Source of the DNA: Sphingobacterium sp. SGR-19
Lineage (GTDB): Bacteria > Bacteroidota > Bacteroidia > Sphingobacteriales > Sphingobacteriaceae
Assembly: GCF_011043555.1 (NCBI RefSeq)
Contig: NZ_JAAKGS010000010.1
Location: 124,001 to 188,000, forward strand
Length of the DNA stretch: 64,000 nt
Direction: 5' to 3'
The notes beneath the pieces are model-generated. The model was not told the origin of the DNA and made no database searches. It saw nothing but the letters and a program-made list of their open reading frames with translations. Made by a program: the position numbers and the translations under genes. Shown here in pieces: positions 36,551 to 45,051 of this stretch. Position 1 is the stretch's first letter. Every line of letters begins with the position of its first letter.

Positions 36551-36979
36551 ATGTTAACAGGAATGAAACATCTACATTCGACGCTGGCTATTGTACTATT
36601 GCTGGCATTGGTAATTGCCATTGTAATTACAGCAGTCAATTATTTCAAGGCAAACCCATACAACCGCAAAATAGCATTGATTGGACTAATCAGTGCACAC
36701 CTGCAGCTTATTGTAGGGTTAGTTATCTATTTCGTTTCCCCTCTCGGGATACAGAGTTTTTCCGGAGAAAACATGAGCAACAGCTTATCCAGATTATATT
36801 TTTTAGAGCATCCGCTGATGATGCTTATTGGGATTGTACTGGTTACTATCGGTTATGCAAAAGCAAAAAGAGCAACCGAGGATTATGCCGCCAATAGGAC
36901 AGTGTTCATTATGTACACTATTGGGTTAATTGTATTTTTATCCCGTATTCCCTGGAGTACCTGGTCGCTTTTAGCATAA
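36551..36979 (+). CDS. four-helix membrane protein of unknown function
   Basis: The 142-residue protein has four hydrophobic segments: 'STLAIVLLLALVIAIVITAVNYF', 'IALIGLISAHLQLIVGLVIYFV', 'HPLMMLIGIVLVTIGYAKA' and 'VFIMYTIGLIVFLSRIP'. Histidines sit in or near the first three ('KHLHST', 'SAHLQL', 'LEHPLMM'), an arrangement seen in small b-type cytochromes and in CtaA/COX15-related proteins; a haem role is inference only. Homologues in Bacteroidota are usually left as hypothetical. Two Met codons lie four residues apart. It ends in a strong terminator. Confidence 0.7.
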   Translation: MLTGMKHLHSTLAIVLLLALVIAIVITAVNYFKANPYNRKIALIGLISAHLQLIVGLVIYFVSPLGIQSFSGENMSNSLSRLYFLEHPLMMLIGIVLVTIGYAKAKRATEDYAANRTVFIMYTIGLIVFLSRIPWSTWSLLA

Positions 36980-36982
36980 TAA

Positions 36983-37020
36983 AACAAAAGCCCGGACGAA
37001 AATGTCCGGGCTTTGTTTTT
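36983..37020. terminator. bidirectional terminator after the four-helix membrane protein gene
   Basis: ACAAAAGCCCGGAC and GTCCGGGCTTTGT pair over ~13 bp, with TTTT after and AAAA before. It also suits the converging gene at 37040. Confidence 0.93.
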
Positions 37021-37039
37021 TATCTTTAAAAAAGGAAAC

Positions 37040-37300
37040 TTAGTTTTTGTTCTTTCCAAATCCCAAAATATCGAATACCACTTTAAATGCAATGATCGAT
37101 GCCACAATCATCAATATGTTTGCTATCAGAGAAAATACAAAAGTCATCTGGTCTAATGAAGGCAAAACATCAGGCACGAACCGGATGAATACACCTACCA
37201 AACCAATGACAATTGCAACTGTTAACTGTACATAATATTCTGTACGGTTTGCGTTATTGTCTGTCTTTTTTGCGGGTCTTTGAGACACAGTATTTTCCAT
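37040..37300 (-). CDS. small two-helix membrane protein
   Basis: The 86-residue protein has a hydrophilic N-terminus (MENTVSQRPAKKTDNNANRTEYY) and two hydrophobic segments ('VQLTVAIVIGLVGVFIRFV' and 'FVFSLIANILMIVASIIAFKVV'). I do not recognise a named family; composition and position, with a terminator on one side and a divergent promoter space on the other, support a real gene. Function is unknown. Confidence 0.65.
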   Translation of the reverse strand: MENTVSQRPAKKTDNNANRTEYYVQLTVAIVIGLVGVFIRFVPDVLPSLDQMTFVFSLIANILMIVASIIAFKVVFDILGFGKNKN

Positions 37301-37375
37301 ATCAGTCTATATCTTTTTTATTTCCACAAATATATTACTTTTTTCTTATTATTGCAGCGGAGATTTTAATCTAAC

Positions 37376-37909
37376 GTGAAGCAAATCATTCGCATACTGG
37401 TTTTCGTTCTTTTGTCTGTTGCACACGCCCAGGCCCAACCCCAACGCATTGATAATTTTATCGTCAAAGAGAATCTGACCCAAAACAGCAAGCTTGCCAT
37501 TATCGCTCTTGACAGTACCGAACAACCTTTAGAAAGAATCAACGGGACGTTTGTTTTTAATCTAAATGGTTTTCAACAAAACCTCCAATTTCACGATGGA
37601 GTTGCAGTTGTACAACAGCCAGTAGAATCCTCTACATTTGTTTTCTTCAAACACAAAAATCAGGAAAATACAGTAAGCAAGCTATACTACATCCATAAGA
37701 AAGACAAGGAACTGAAGCCATTTAAAATTAACGGTTTGTTGCTATTACTTATTCCGCTGGCCATCCTACTGATAGCTTATCTATTTAGACGATTTATCGT
37801 GACCCTCGTCATCATAGCCATCGTATACGCCTATTTCCACTTTGCTAAAGGATTGGATTTTTCCACGATCATGGAAAGTATACTGGATGCGTTGAAGAAT
37901 TTGATCTAA
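37376..37909 (+). CDS. exported membrane protein of unknown function
   Basis: This 177-residue protein begins at a GTG (no ATG fits) with a signal-like stretch (KQIIRILVFVLLSVAHAQAQ). A soluble beta-rich part follows ('KENLTQNSKLAIIALDS', 'FVFNLNGFQQNLQFHDGVAVVQQPV'), then two C-terminal membrane segments ('LLLLLIPLAILLIAYLF' and 'FIVTLVIIAIVYAYFHFA'). No family is recognised. Its stop codon overlaps that of the converging tamL-like gene (the bases CTAA serve both). The GTG start and overlapping stops are the only oddities. Confidence 0.65.
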   Translation: MKQIIRILVFVLLSVAHAQAQPQRIDNFIVKENLTQNSKLAIIALDSTEQPLERINGTFVFNLNGFQQNLQFHDGVAVVQQPVESSTFVFFKHKNQENTVSKLYYIHKKDKELKPFKINGLLLLLIPLAILLIAYLFRRFIVTLVIIAIVYAYFHFAKGLDFSTIMESILDALKNLI

Positions 37910-40257
37910 AAAGGTAATCCCACACTAAAATTGTATTGGATAAAATTATAACGGTCGGGACGGTGTGTTTCATAATAGTTCTGTTTGAATTCGCGACTAT
38001 TAAAGAATTCTTTTATCACCCACTGTTCTCTTTTTGCAAATTGCGGATCTTTTAATTTTAACCCCGCATCTAAACGGATAATAAAATAGTCCATGTCCAG
38101 CCGAATGCCAAACCCCGTACCGAGAGCAATCTGCGAAAGAAATTCATTTGCTTTAAATGTACCGTTGGTCGTTATTTCATTATCTCTTAATAACCAGATA
38201 TTTCCGGCATCAAGAAATGTAGCTCCATTCAACTTCGCACCTAAAAAATTATTCAACATTCTAAAACGGTATTCTGCGTTTGCTTCTAATTTAAGCTCGC
38301 CCAATTGATCCAGATTACGCAAATTCAGCCGTAAACGTTCCGGTAGATCTGCCCGATTATAATTACCTGGGCCTAACGTACGTGCTTGCCAAGCTCGAAT
38401 TCCATTCATACCGCCACCGAAGAAGCTTTTTTCAAATATCAACAACCTGGAATTGTTGCCATACGGAACAGCAACTCCACCGCTGAATCGTAACACAAAT
38501 TGTTTATTGCCTCCCAAATGGCGGTACCATCTGTAATCGATTTCTGTTTTGGCAAACTGTAAGTAAGGTACGCCAAATAACAAGCGTTCGCCTTCTGACG
38601 ATGTCTGCAACTTTAACACGTCGCTTAATACGCCTAATACATTTCCACTACTTTCCAGTCCAACACGGAAATAACTGAAATTCTCCCTAGTTAATAGTTT
38701 CGCAGCGTTGTAGGTATAATTATATTGTGCACTTAAACCAAAATACTCCCGATTATTACTTCTGACGTATAATAAATACCCTTCATCTTCCAATTGCCGT
38801 TGAAAGGCATCGTCTAGTTTTCCCACGCGATACTCCACAGAAACGGGGGTTAAACTATGTTGTGAACGGGGGCTCGTATACCATATATAATTTAGAGAAT
38901 TAGTAAAATATCTATTGGAATAGGTTTGATCCTGTTGAAAAAATTGCAACGTACTGGAAAAGGTAGTTCGTGGCAGGCCATAGCTTCCCGTGCTGGAATT
39001 TTCAAAGGGTGTCATCAAACGTGGGATAATAAGATTGACGCCCACTTGAAAATCATTATTAAAAATCTTATCCGCTAAGTTCCCTTCCAAGCGAGGGTCA
39101 AACAACACCCCATACCGCATCTTTACTTCCAATTGTTCCGCCCCACCGAATACATTACGATGGGAAAAGGTATTTCCGATATTAAAACCACTCATACCCG
39201 AACTAAACGTAAACTCCCCTTCTACTTGGTTTGCCATAACCGGACGAGGCGTCAGTTCATAAAATGTATTCAAACGACCATTCCCTATTTTTTGATGATT
39301 GATCTTGACATTCCTAAAGCCATTCATCTCATAAAGGCGGTCGTAAGATTGATTTTCCTTTTTGAAATCATAGCGCATACCCGACCGTAAATACATATAC
39401 CTGGATAAAGGCTTTAGCCGAAATCGTCCCGTTTCATCGTTATAGGTAATACGCAGGCTAGTGTCTACAGTCGAACGAGGATTCCGTGTACTGGTCTGCC
39501 CGTAAGGCAATATGACCTTCACAAATACACTATCAATATGATAAATAATATGCTGCGTACTATCCGTGGGATCTTGTATCTCCACGTGGAGGTCAGCTTG
39601 CTTCGCCACCACATTCGTATCAATACCTACCCGCATATATTGTCGAAGGTAATCGTAGTATCCGCGTTCTTTCAATTTTTCATAGAGTTTCTCCCGTTCA
39701 TCCAGTAAATCTGCACTGTCGAACTGCTTTCCCGTTTTAGCAGGTGATTTCGGTCTTACTTCTCGTGCATACATCTCCTCAATTACAGGATCGTCGGCAC
39801 GATAGCGGATATCTCCAAACAGAAAAGGTTGTCCCAATTCAACGTGAAAATCAATACGTGCTTTCTTCTTTCTCACTTCGATCTGAGGTGTTACAAACGC
39901 ATTAAAATACCCTTTTGTTTGGAGATATCGATTAATTTGTTGTGCAGACAGTTCAACCAAGGATGAATCGAGCACATGGGGAGGCTCCCCGACATTTCGC
40001 CTGTTTTCCTCTTTATAACGCCCTTTCCGCGTATTGAACAAATTGTATATCGTGAGATTTAGCCTCGAGTTTGGCTTAATTTCATTCGATATATAAGCTG
40101 TTGCATTTTCTTTTATATCCGGGGAAACCCCTGTAATATCGACGTCCGTCACTAATGCTTGTCCTTCTTCTAAGTACCTTGCCGAACGACAGGATGCAAA
40201 AAATAGCAACAAAAGCATTATACTTGCACAAACAAAAAAACTGTACTTCTTAATCAT
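37906..40257 (-). CDS. second TamL-type Omp85 outer-membrane lipoprotein
   Basis: This 783-residue protein has a lipoprotein signal (MIKKYSFFVCASIMLLLLFFASC), POTRA-like repeats ('DITGVSPDIKENATAYISNEIKPNSRL...') and a C-terminal barrel with 'GGMNGIRAWQARTLGPG' and 'ATFLDAGNIWLL', matching tamL at 1.8 kb in order and motifs. The overall sequence is clearly divergent, so it is an old paralogue. Known Bacteroidota genomes often pair such a copy with a TrmH-type rRNA methyltransferase, as here; the divergent start codons are only 6 bp apart. Whether it binds TamB or has its own partner is unknown. Its 3' end overlaps a converging gene by 4 bp. Confidence 0.88.
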   Translation of the reverse strand: MIKKYSFFVCASIMLLLLFFASCRSARYLEEGQALVTDVDITGVSPDIKENATAYISNEIKPNSRLNLTIYNLFNTRKGRYKEENRRNVGEPPHVLDSSLVELSAQQINRYLQTKGYFNAFVTPQIEVRKKKARIDFHVELGQPFLFGDIRYRADDPVIEEMYAREVRPKSPAKTGKQFDSADLLDEREKLYEKLKERGYYDYLRQYMRVGIDTNVVAKQADLHVEIQDPTDSTQHIIYHIDSVFVKVILPYGQTSTRNPRSTVDTSLRITYNDETGRFRLKPLSRYMYLRSGMRYDFKKENQSYDRLYEMNGFRNVKINHQKIGNGRLNTFYELTPRPVMANQVEGEFTFSSGMSGFNIGNTFSHRNVFGGAEQLEVKMRYGVLFDPRLEGNLADKIFNNDFQVGVNLIIPRLMTPFENSSTGSYGLPRTTFSSTLQFFQQDQTYSNRYFTNSLNYIWYTSPRSQHSLTPVSVEYRVGKLDDAFQRQLEDEGYLLYVRSNNREYFGLSAQYNYTYNAAKLLTRENFSYFRVGLESSGNVLGVLSDVLKLQTSSEGERLLFGVPYLQFAKTEIDYRWYRHLGGNKQFVLRFSGGVAVPYGNNSRLLIFEKSFFGGGMNGIRAWQARTLGPGNYNRADLPERLRLNLRNLDQLGELKLEANAEYRFRMLNNFLGAKLNGATFLDAGNIWLLRDNEITTNGTFKANEFLSQIALGTGFGIRLDMDYFIIRLDAGLKLKDPQFAKREQWVIKEFFNSREFKQNYYETHRPDRYNFIQYNFSVGLPF

Positions 40258-40263
40258 TAAGCA

Positions 40264-41019
40264 ATGTTATCAAAAGCGCAAATTAGTTTAATTACGTCAT
40301 TGCAACATAAAAAGTTTCGCAAACAACATGGACTTTTTATCGTCGAAGGTGTGAAGTCAGTGCTCGAATTTCTATCTTCTGATTACCAAGTTCACAGCTT
40401 ATATACCACGGCGGAAGCTCGAACAAAAATGGGGAATTTACCGCAAAAATTAAAATGTATAGAGGTTACTCTGTCCGAATTTCAAAAAATATCCGGTTTG
40501 ACCAATCCTCAGGGAGTATTGGCACTCGTTCATCTTCCAACGATTGAAAGCTTTGACTGGGCTCTTTTAAGGCAACAGCACAATTTGCTTTTAGACGATA
40601 TACAGGATCCAGGAAACCTAGGAACCATTATCCGAACAGCAGAGTGGTTCGGCATAAACCACATTATTTGCTCTGTTGGAACCGTAGATGCTTTTAACCC
40701 TAAAGTTGTACAGGCAACGATGGGTTCGCTGGCTCGTGTTAAAATTTATTATACACCGTTGGCAAACTTCATTGATCAATCCGAAATGCCTACTTTTGGT
40801 GCATTGCTCGACGGAAAATCCATTTATAAAACCGACTTTGGAAATGCTGGACTTATCATCATGGGTAACGAAGGAAATGGCATCAACGATGACATTGTAG
40901 AGAAGGTAGATCATCCGATCACCATTCCACGTATTGGACATGCAGAATCACTTAATGTAGCCGTTGCTTCCACGATTTTCTGTTCTGAAATCGCAAGACA
41001 AAAATTGGAGAATGGATAA
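40264..41019 (+). CDS. TrmH/SpoU-family 23S rRNA or tRNA methyltransferase
   Basis: This 251-residue protein has an N-terminal substrate-binding region ('MLSKAQISLITSLQHKKFRKQHGLFIVEGVKSV') and the knotted SPOUT domain with 'LDDIQDPGNLGTIIRTAEWFGI', 'MGNEGNGIND' and 'IPRIGHAESLNVAVASTIFCSEIARQ', the three conserved SpoU motifs. It transfers a methyl group to a ribose 2'-OH using SAM. RlmB-like is plausible, but the exact nucleotide cannot be read from sequence. The start lies 6 bp from the divergent tamL-like gene. The stop overlaps the start of the downstream MFS gene by 8 bp. Confidence 0.9.
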   Translation: MLSKAQISLITSLQHKKFRKQHGLFIVEGVKSVLEFLSSDYQVHSLYTTAEARTKMGNLPQKLKCIEVTLSEFQKISGLTNPQGVLALVHLPTIESFDWALLRQQHNLLLDDIQDPGNLGTIIRTAEWFGINHIICSVGTVDAFNPKVVQATMGSLARVKIYYTPLANFIDQSEMPTFGALLDGKSIYKTDFGNAGLIIMGNEGNGINDDIVEKVDHPITIPRIGHAESLNVAVASTIFCSEIARQKLENG

Positions 41020-42196
41020 GCAGGCGGACGACACCAAGTCGATATACACATTACCTTTTATTTTATTATGTCTTAGTTCGCTGCTATTTTGTGCGAGCTT
41101 CAATATGATTATTCCCGAATTGCCGAACCACCTTAGCCAGATGGGGGGAGCCGAACACAAGGGATTGATTATTGCGCTTTTCACATTGACAGCCGGTATA
41201 TCCCGCCCTTTCAGCGGTAAGCTAACAGACCGTTGGGGACGCGTACCCGTCATGGCGATCGGTTCGATTGTATGTTTTGTCTGCGGCTTTCTCTATCCTA
41301 TTCTTACTTCCATAGCCGGTTTCTTCTTTCTTCGGCTTATCCACGGTTTTTCGACAGGGTTCAAGCCAACTGCAACGGCCGCTTATATCGCCGATATCAT
41401 TCCACAAAACCGCTGGGGCGAAGCGTTGGGCATGCATGGCCTTGCATTTGCCGTCGGCAGTGCCATTGGGCCTGCTATTGGTAGTTACATCGCCAAAGAG
41501 TATGGTATGGACTTTATGTTTTACTGTTCATCGGCCTTTGCGTTGCTTTCGATTCTCATTGTGATACGTATGGGAGAAACACTGGCTGACAAACGAAAAT
41601 TCTCTTTAAGCATGCTTCGGATCAATAGAGGGGAAATCATTGAATGGCGCGCCATTCCAGCCGGTATCGTGACACTGCTGTCCTATTCCGGATACGGCGT
41701 TATTCTCACATTGATACCCGATTGGAGCGACCATTTAGGTATTGGCAACAAAGGTTTATTTTTCACCGCTTATACGTTAGCTTCGATTAGCATCCGTTTT
41801 ATATCCGGAAAAGTATCGGATCGGTATGGTCGGATACGCGTCATGTATGTGGGAATTGTCATTATCTCTATTTCGTTGTTGCTCTTAGGGTTGGGCAACA
41901 CCATAGAGGGATTGATTTTGGGTGCTGTTGTGTACGGGATAGGCAGTGGTATCCTTTCTCCAGCTGTCAACGCTTGGACCATAGACCTCAGTTTACCGCA
42001 GCATAGAGGAAAAGCGATGGCGACCATGTATATCGCCTTAGAAATTGGTATTGGTGGGGGTGCACTTTTAGCAGGATATGTTTATCATGATGAGATTAGC
42101 AAAATTCCTCTTATCTTTATACTCAATAGCGTTATCATATTTTTAGCATTTTTTTATGTCCTCTACTGGGATATAGAAAACAAAAGAAACCGTTAA
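41012..42196 (+). CDS. MFS transporter
   Basis: This ~394-residue protein has about 12 hydrophobic segments, the MFS motif 'GKLTDRWGRVPVMAIG' between helices 2 and 3 and its repeat 'GKVSDRYGRIRVMYVG' between helices 8 and 9. 'GFKPTATAAYIADIIPQNRWGEALG' resembles sugar/drug efflux families such as YfcJ/YhhS. I start at ATG 41012 (MDKQADDTKS), which overlaps the methyltransferase stop by 8 bp and gives a normal N-terminus; an in-frame ATG at 40964 lies deep in the previous gene. The substrate is unknown. Confidence 0.85.
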   Translation: MDKQADDTKSIYTLPFILLCLSSLLFCASFNMIIPELPNHLSQMGGAEHKGLIIALFTLTAGISRPFSGKLTDRWGRVPVMAIGSIVCFVCGFLYPILTSIAGFFFLRLIHGFSTGFKPTATAAYIADIIPQNRWGEALGMHGLAFAVGSAIGPAIGSYIAKEYGMDFMFYCSSAFALLSILIVIRMGETLADKRKFSLSMLRINRGEIIEWRAIPAGIVTLLSYSGYGVILTLIPDWSDHLGIGNKGLFFTAYTLASISIRFISGKVSDRYGRIRVMYVGIVIISISLLLLGLGNTIEGLILGAVVYGIGSGILSPAVNAWTIDLSLPQHRGKAMATMYIALEIGIGGGALLAGYVYHDEISKIPLIFILNSVIIFLAFFYVLYWDIENKRNR

Positions 42197-42227
42197 TCGT
42201 TTTCATTTACAATTAAGAAGCCTTAAC

Positions 42228-43493
42228 ATGGACAACAATTCAAAAAAATACCCCTACTCACTTGACTTAGCATCGAGTTTCATGGCTATGGCACTTTTGC
42301 TGGCTTTTATGTACGTTACGCAAAGTGTTCTTGTTCCCTTGTTGTTTTCTATTCTTATATCGATTTCGTTGTTTCCACTCGCTCGCTTTCTGGAGCGTCT
42401 ACGTTTAGGAAAAGCATTCGCTGCGATACTTTCCGTGCTTATCGCCATCGCGATCATTTGGGCGCTTGGCTGGTTTATCGTACACCAAAGTATCATTATC
42501 GGTAAAGATGCGTCAGCTATAACAGCCAAAGTTATTTCCGTATTGGAACGCGCACAGGCTTGGGTGGAGCAGAGTTTTGGTATCGAACGTACGGAGATAA
42601 TGGATCAATTACGGGATCAAGGCAATAAACTGGCTTCTAATGCAGGCAGTGTCATAACAGCAACGTTCGGTTCCATTGGAAATATGGTCGCCGGCGTTAT
42701 TTTGGTACCGCTGTTTAGTTTTTTCTTGTTATACTATCGCGATTTCTTTCGGGAGTTCTTTTTTAGGGCCTTTAAAAGTGTTCCGCATACGAAAGTGGAC
42801 ACTACACTGAATAAGATATATGATGTTGTACAAAGTTATCTTTTAGGCCTGATAACGGTAATGGGAATTGTTGCCGTGCTGAATACTGTCGGCTTAATGG
42901 CTATGGGCATCGAATATGCTTGGTTTTTTGGCACGCTAGCTTCGTTATTGATGCTCCTCCCTTATATCGGGATTGCCATCGGTTCCATTTTACCTGCTCT
43001 ATTTGCGCTAGCCGTAAAAGACAGCGCTTGGTATGCTGTCGGCGTCGTCGCGTGGTTCCAGGTCGTACAGTTTTTGGAAGGAAATATTATCACGCCAAAT
43101 ATCGTAGGCAGCAAAGTTAGCATTAACCCCCTGATGGCAATTATAGCCATATTATTAGGCGGTATGTTATTCGGCCTTTCGGGGCTGATTCTCGCACTGC
43201 CGTTAACAGCGACCATTAAAGTTCTTTTCGACGCTATCCCTTCTATGGAAGCGTTTGGCTTCTTAATAGGCGAGCCCGAGAAGGAACATCTAAAACGAAA
43301 TTCAACTCAGGTTTTGCTGATGAAATGGGGTGTTGTCAGAAAACCCAAGAGTTCCAAAAAAGTTGAAGTCGAAATGGAAGTCGACACCGAGACCGTCCCG
43401 GAGACGGTCACAATGAAATACAAAGAAGTTCATGAATCGGAAGAGCTACCGAAGGACGATGATGATGATGTTGACGCTAATTCAAAATCTTAA
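42228..43493 (+). CDS. AI-2E family transporter (PerM/YdiK-like), copy 2
   Basis: This 421-residue inner-membrane protein repeats the design of the permease at 23.5 kb: N-terminal membrane pair, soluble helical stretch, then a bundle with 'LLMLLPYIGIAIGSILPALF' and 'NIITPNIVGSKVSINPLMAIIAILLGGMLFGLSGLILALPLTATIKVLFD'. It has a longer C-terminal tail (~75 residues) that ends in a strongly acidic run ('ELPKDDDDDVDANSKS'). The two copies differ enough to be old paralogues. The last 17 bp overlap the end of holA on the other strand. Confidence 0.88.
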   Translation: MDNNSKKYPYSLDLASSFMAMALLLAFMYVTQSVLVPLLFSILISISLFPLARFLERLRLGKAFAAILSVLIAIAIIWALGWFIVHQSIIIGKDASAITAKVISVLERAQAWVEQSFGIERTEIMDQLRDQGNKLASNAGSVITATFGSIGNMVAGVILVPLFSFFLLYYRDFFREFFFRAFKSVPHTKVDTTLNKIYDVVQSYLLGLITVMGIVAVLNTVGLMAMGIEYAWFFGTLASLLMLLPYIGIAIGSILPALFALAVKDSAWYAVGVVAWFQVVQFLEGNIITPNIVGSKVSINPLMAIIAILLGGMLFGLSGLILALPLTATIKVLFDAIPSMEAFGFLIGEPEKEHLKRNSTQVLLMKWGVVRKPKSSKKVEVEMEVDTETVPETVTMKYKEVHESEELPKDDDDDVDANSKS

Positions 43494-44487
43494 ACACGAG
43501 CTCACGGATAATTTCTCCATTGTCGGTAAAGGGCCCCACATCTAAGCCTTTGGTTTTTAGATCATAAACACTCAAATGATGGATGACCTCAAACGTCTTT
43601 TTTCGATTGAAATTTCGTGCCGCAATTTCATATTCTTTTAGAAAAAAGGCGTGCACACCTAATTGCTTCGAGGCAACTTGCGGTGATTTGTCGGGCAGAT
43701 AATGATATTTTAAGATTTTCGTGAAGTAATTACCCAAATTCCCGATAACGACGGGCAATGGATTCGATTTAGGGTTCGCCACAAAATAATTAACAATTTG
43801 CATCGCTTTCGCGGTGTTTCTTTTCGCGAGCGCAGATTGCAATTCGAATACATTAAAATCTTTACTTATACCAATATTTTGTTCAATATGTAGCGGCTGA
43901 ATCTCCTGCTCTTTGGAGACATTTAAGATCAGCTTATTGATTTCATTGGCTATCTTGGAGAGATCGGTTCCCAGATATTCCGCCATCATGGCGGCTGCTT
44001 GTGGGTGAATTTGGCGCTGGGCAACCCGAAACTGTTCTGTAACCCACTCTCCTATTTTATTCTCATACAGTTTAGCGGACTCGACAACAACTCCAGCTTT
44101 TTCAAAGGCTTTATAAATTTTCTTACGCTTATCGAATTTACCATGTTTGTATGCAAACACCAATATTGTCGTAGGGGTCAGATTCTCAAGGTATTTTAAC
44201 AATAGGTCCTCTTCCGTTTTCCACTTCAGATCCTGTGCCTCCTTTATAATAATCAACTGGTGGTCACTCATCATCGGATAGCGCTTTGCTGCGTTTACCA
44301 CATGCACAATACTCGTATCTTTCCCATATAATATGGTTTGGTCAAAACCTTTTTGGGCATCGGTTAACACTTGCTCTTCCAATGCTTCACTTAGCAAGTC
44401 GATATAATAGGACTCCTCGCCATGAAGAAGATACACCGGGCTGAATTTTCTTTTTTTGATATCGGTGAGGGTTGTATTTGCGTTCAT
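43477..44487 (-). CDS. holA: DNA polymerase III delta subunit
   Basis: HolA is the wrench subunit of the clamp loader that opens the beta ring. The 336-residue protein begins with 'FSPVYLLHGEESYYIDLLSEAL' (the usual 'YLLxGEExxL' opening). It contains 'DQTILYGKDTSIVHVVNAAKRYPMMSDHQLIIIKEA' and 'LGTDLSKIANEINKLILNVS', the marks of the delta family, with a C-terminal helical collar. Its 3' end overlaps the AI-2E gene by 17 bp. It is divergent from a HsdR_N-type gene, with 39 bp between starts. Confidence 0.92.
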   Translation of the reverse strand: MNANTTLTDIKKRKFSPVYLLHGEESYYIDLLSEALEEQVLTDAQKGFDQTILYGKDTSIVHVVNAAKRYPMMSDHQLIIIKEAQDLKWKTEEDLLLKYLENLTPTTILVFAYKHGKFDKRKKIYKAFEKAGVVVESAKLYENKIGEWVTEQFRVAQRQIHPQAAAMMAEYLGTDLSKIANEINKLILNVSKEQEIQPLHIEQNIGISKDFNVFELQSALAKRNTAKAMQIVNYFVANPKSNPLPVVIGNLGNYFTKILKYHYLPDKSPQVASKQLGVHAFFLKEYEIAARNFNRKKTFEVIHHLSVYDLKTKGLDVGPFTDNGEIIRELVFKILN

Positions 44488-44515
44488 ACCTTGCGAAAAT
44501 ACGATTTTAAATTTC

Positions 44516-44523
44516 TATTTTTG
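44516..44523 (+). promoter_or_regulatory. promoter -7 element of the HsdR_N gene
   Basis: TATTTTTG fits TAnnTTTG exactly, with TTG at 44491 about 22 bp upstream as a -33 box. The ATG begins 4 bp after the element, so the transcript would start at or next to the ATG. Confidence 0.5.
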
Positions 44524-44526
44524 TAT

Positions 44527-44994
44527 ATGTTTGAGCCGATACCGTTGAATTTACCTCCTTGTTCTTCCAAAATAACACAAAAGCTTGACAAGATTTTTAT
44601 TTTTGACGAACTCCGCAAAAAGAATCTGGTACTTACACCGGAAGAATGGGTAAGGCAACATTGGGTACATTATCTTCACAACCACAAGGGCTATCCGAAA
44701 TCGTTGATGCATATCGAAGGAGGACTGAAATTGAATACATTGCAAAAACGGAGCGACCTATTGGTTTTTAACAATAATGGAGAAAAAATACTTTTGGCAG
44801 AGTTTAAGTCGCCTACTGTCAAAATTACCGAAAAGGTATTTCATCAGATCGCCAACTACAACAGTATCCATAAAATACCTTTACTCGTCGTCAGCAATGG
44901 TATACAGCATTATTATTGTAAAATACATTTCGAAGAAAATAGGTTTGAGTTTTTACCCGAACTGCCAAATTACAATTCGGTTCTAAATTTGTAG
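44527..44994 (+). CDS. stand-alone type I restriction HsdR N-terminal domain protein
   Basis: The 155-residue protein is an isolated HsdR_N-type PD-(D/E)xK nuclease domain. 'LTPEEWVRQHWVHYLHNHKGYPKSLMHIE' is the family opening, and the active-site pattern is 'KRSDLLVF' (Asp) followed by 'LLAEFKSP' (Glu-x-Lys). No helicase, methylase or specificity gene is near, so it is not a restriction system as it stands. In Bacteroidota such small proteins often neighbour holA, which suggests a housekeeping role, perhaps in DNA repair (inference). I start at ATG 44527; the longer frame from 44422 reads antisense to holA. Confidence 0.82.
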   Translation: MFEPIPLNLPPCSSKITQKLDKIFIFDELRKKNLVLTPEEWVRQHWVHYLHNHKGYPKSLMHIEGGLKLNTLQKRSDLLVFNNNGEKILLAEFKSPTVKITEKVFHQIANYNSIHKIPLLVVSNGIQHYYCKIHFEENRFEFLPELPNYNSVLNL

Positions 44995-45051
44995 AGCATA
45001 TTGAAATTATAATTTTATATTAGTCTTTTGGAAAAAGAAAAACAGAATCGT

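Noticed and set aside
44527-44994. Part of a type I restriction-modification system
   Set aside because: There are no hsdM, hsdS or helicase genes nearby; the protein is a complete small domain next to housekeeping genes.
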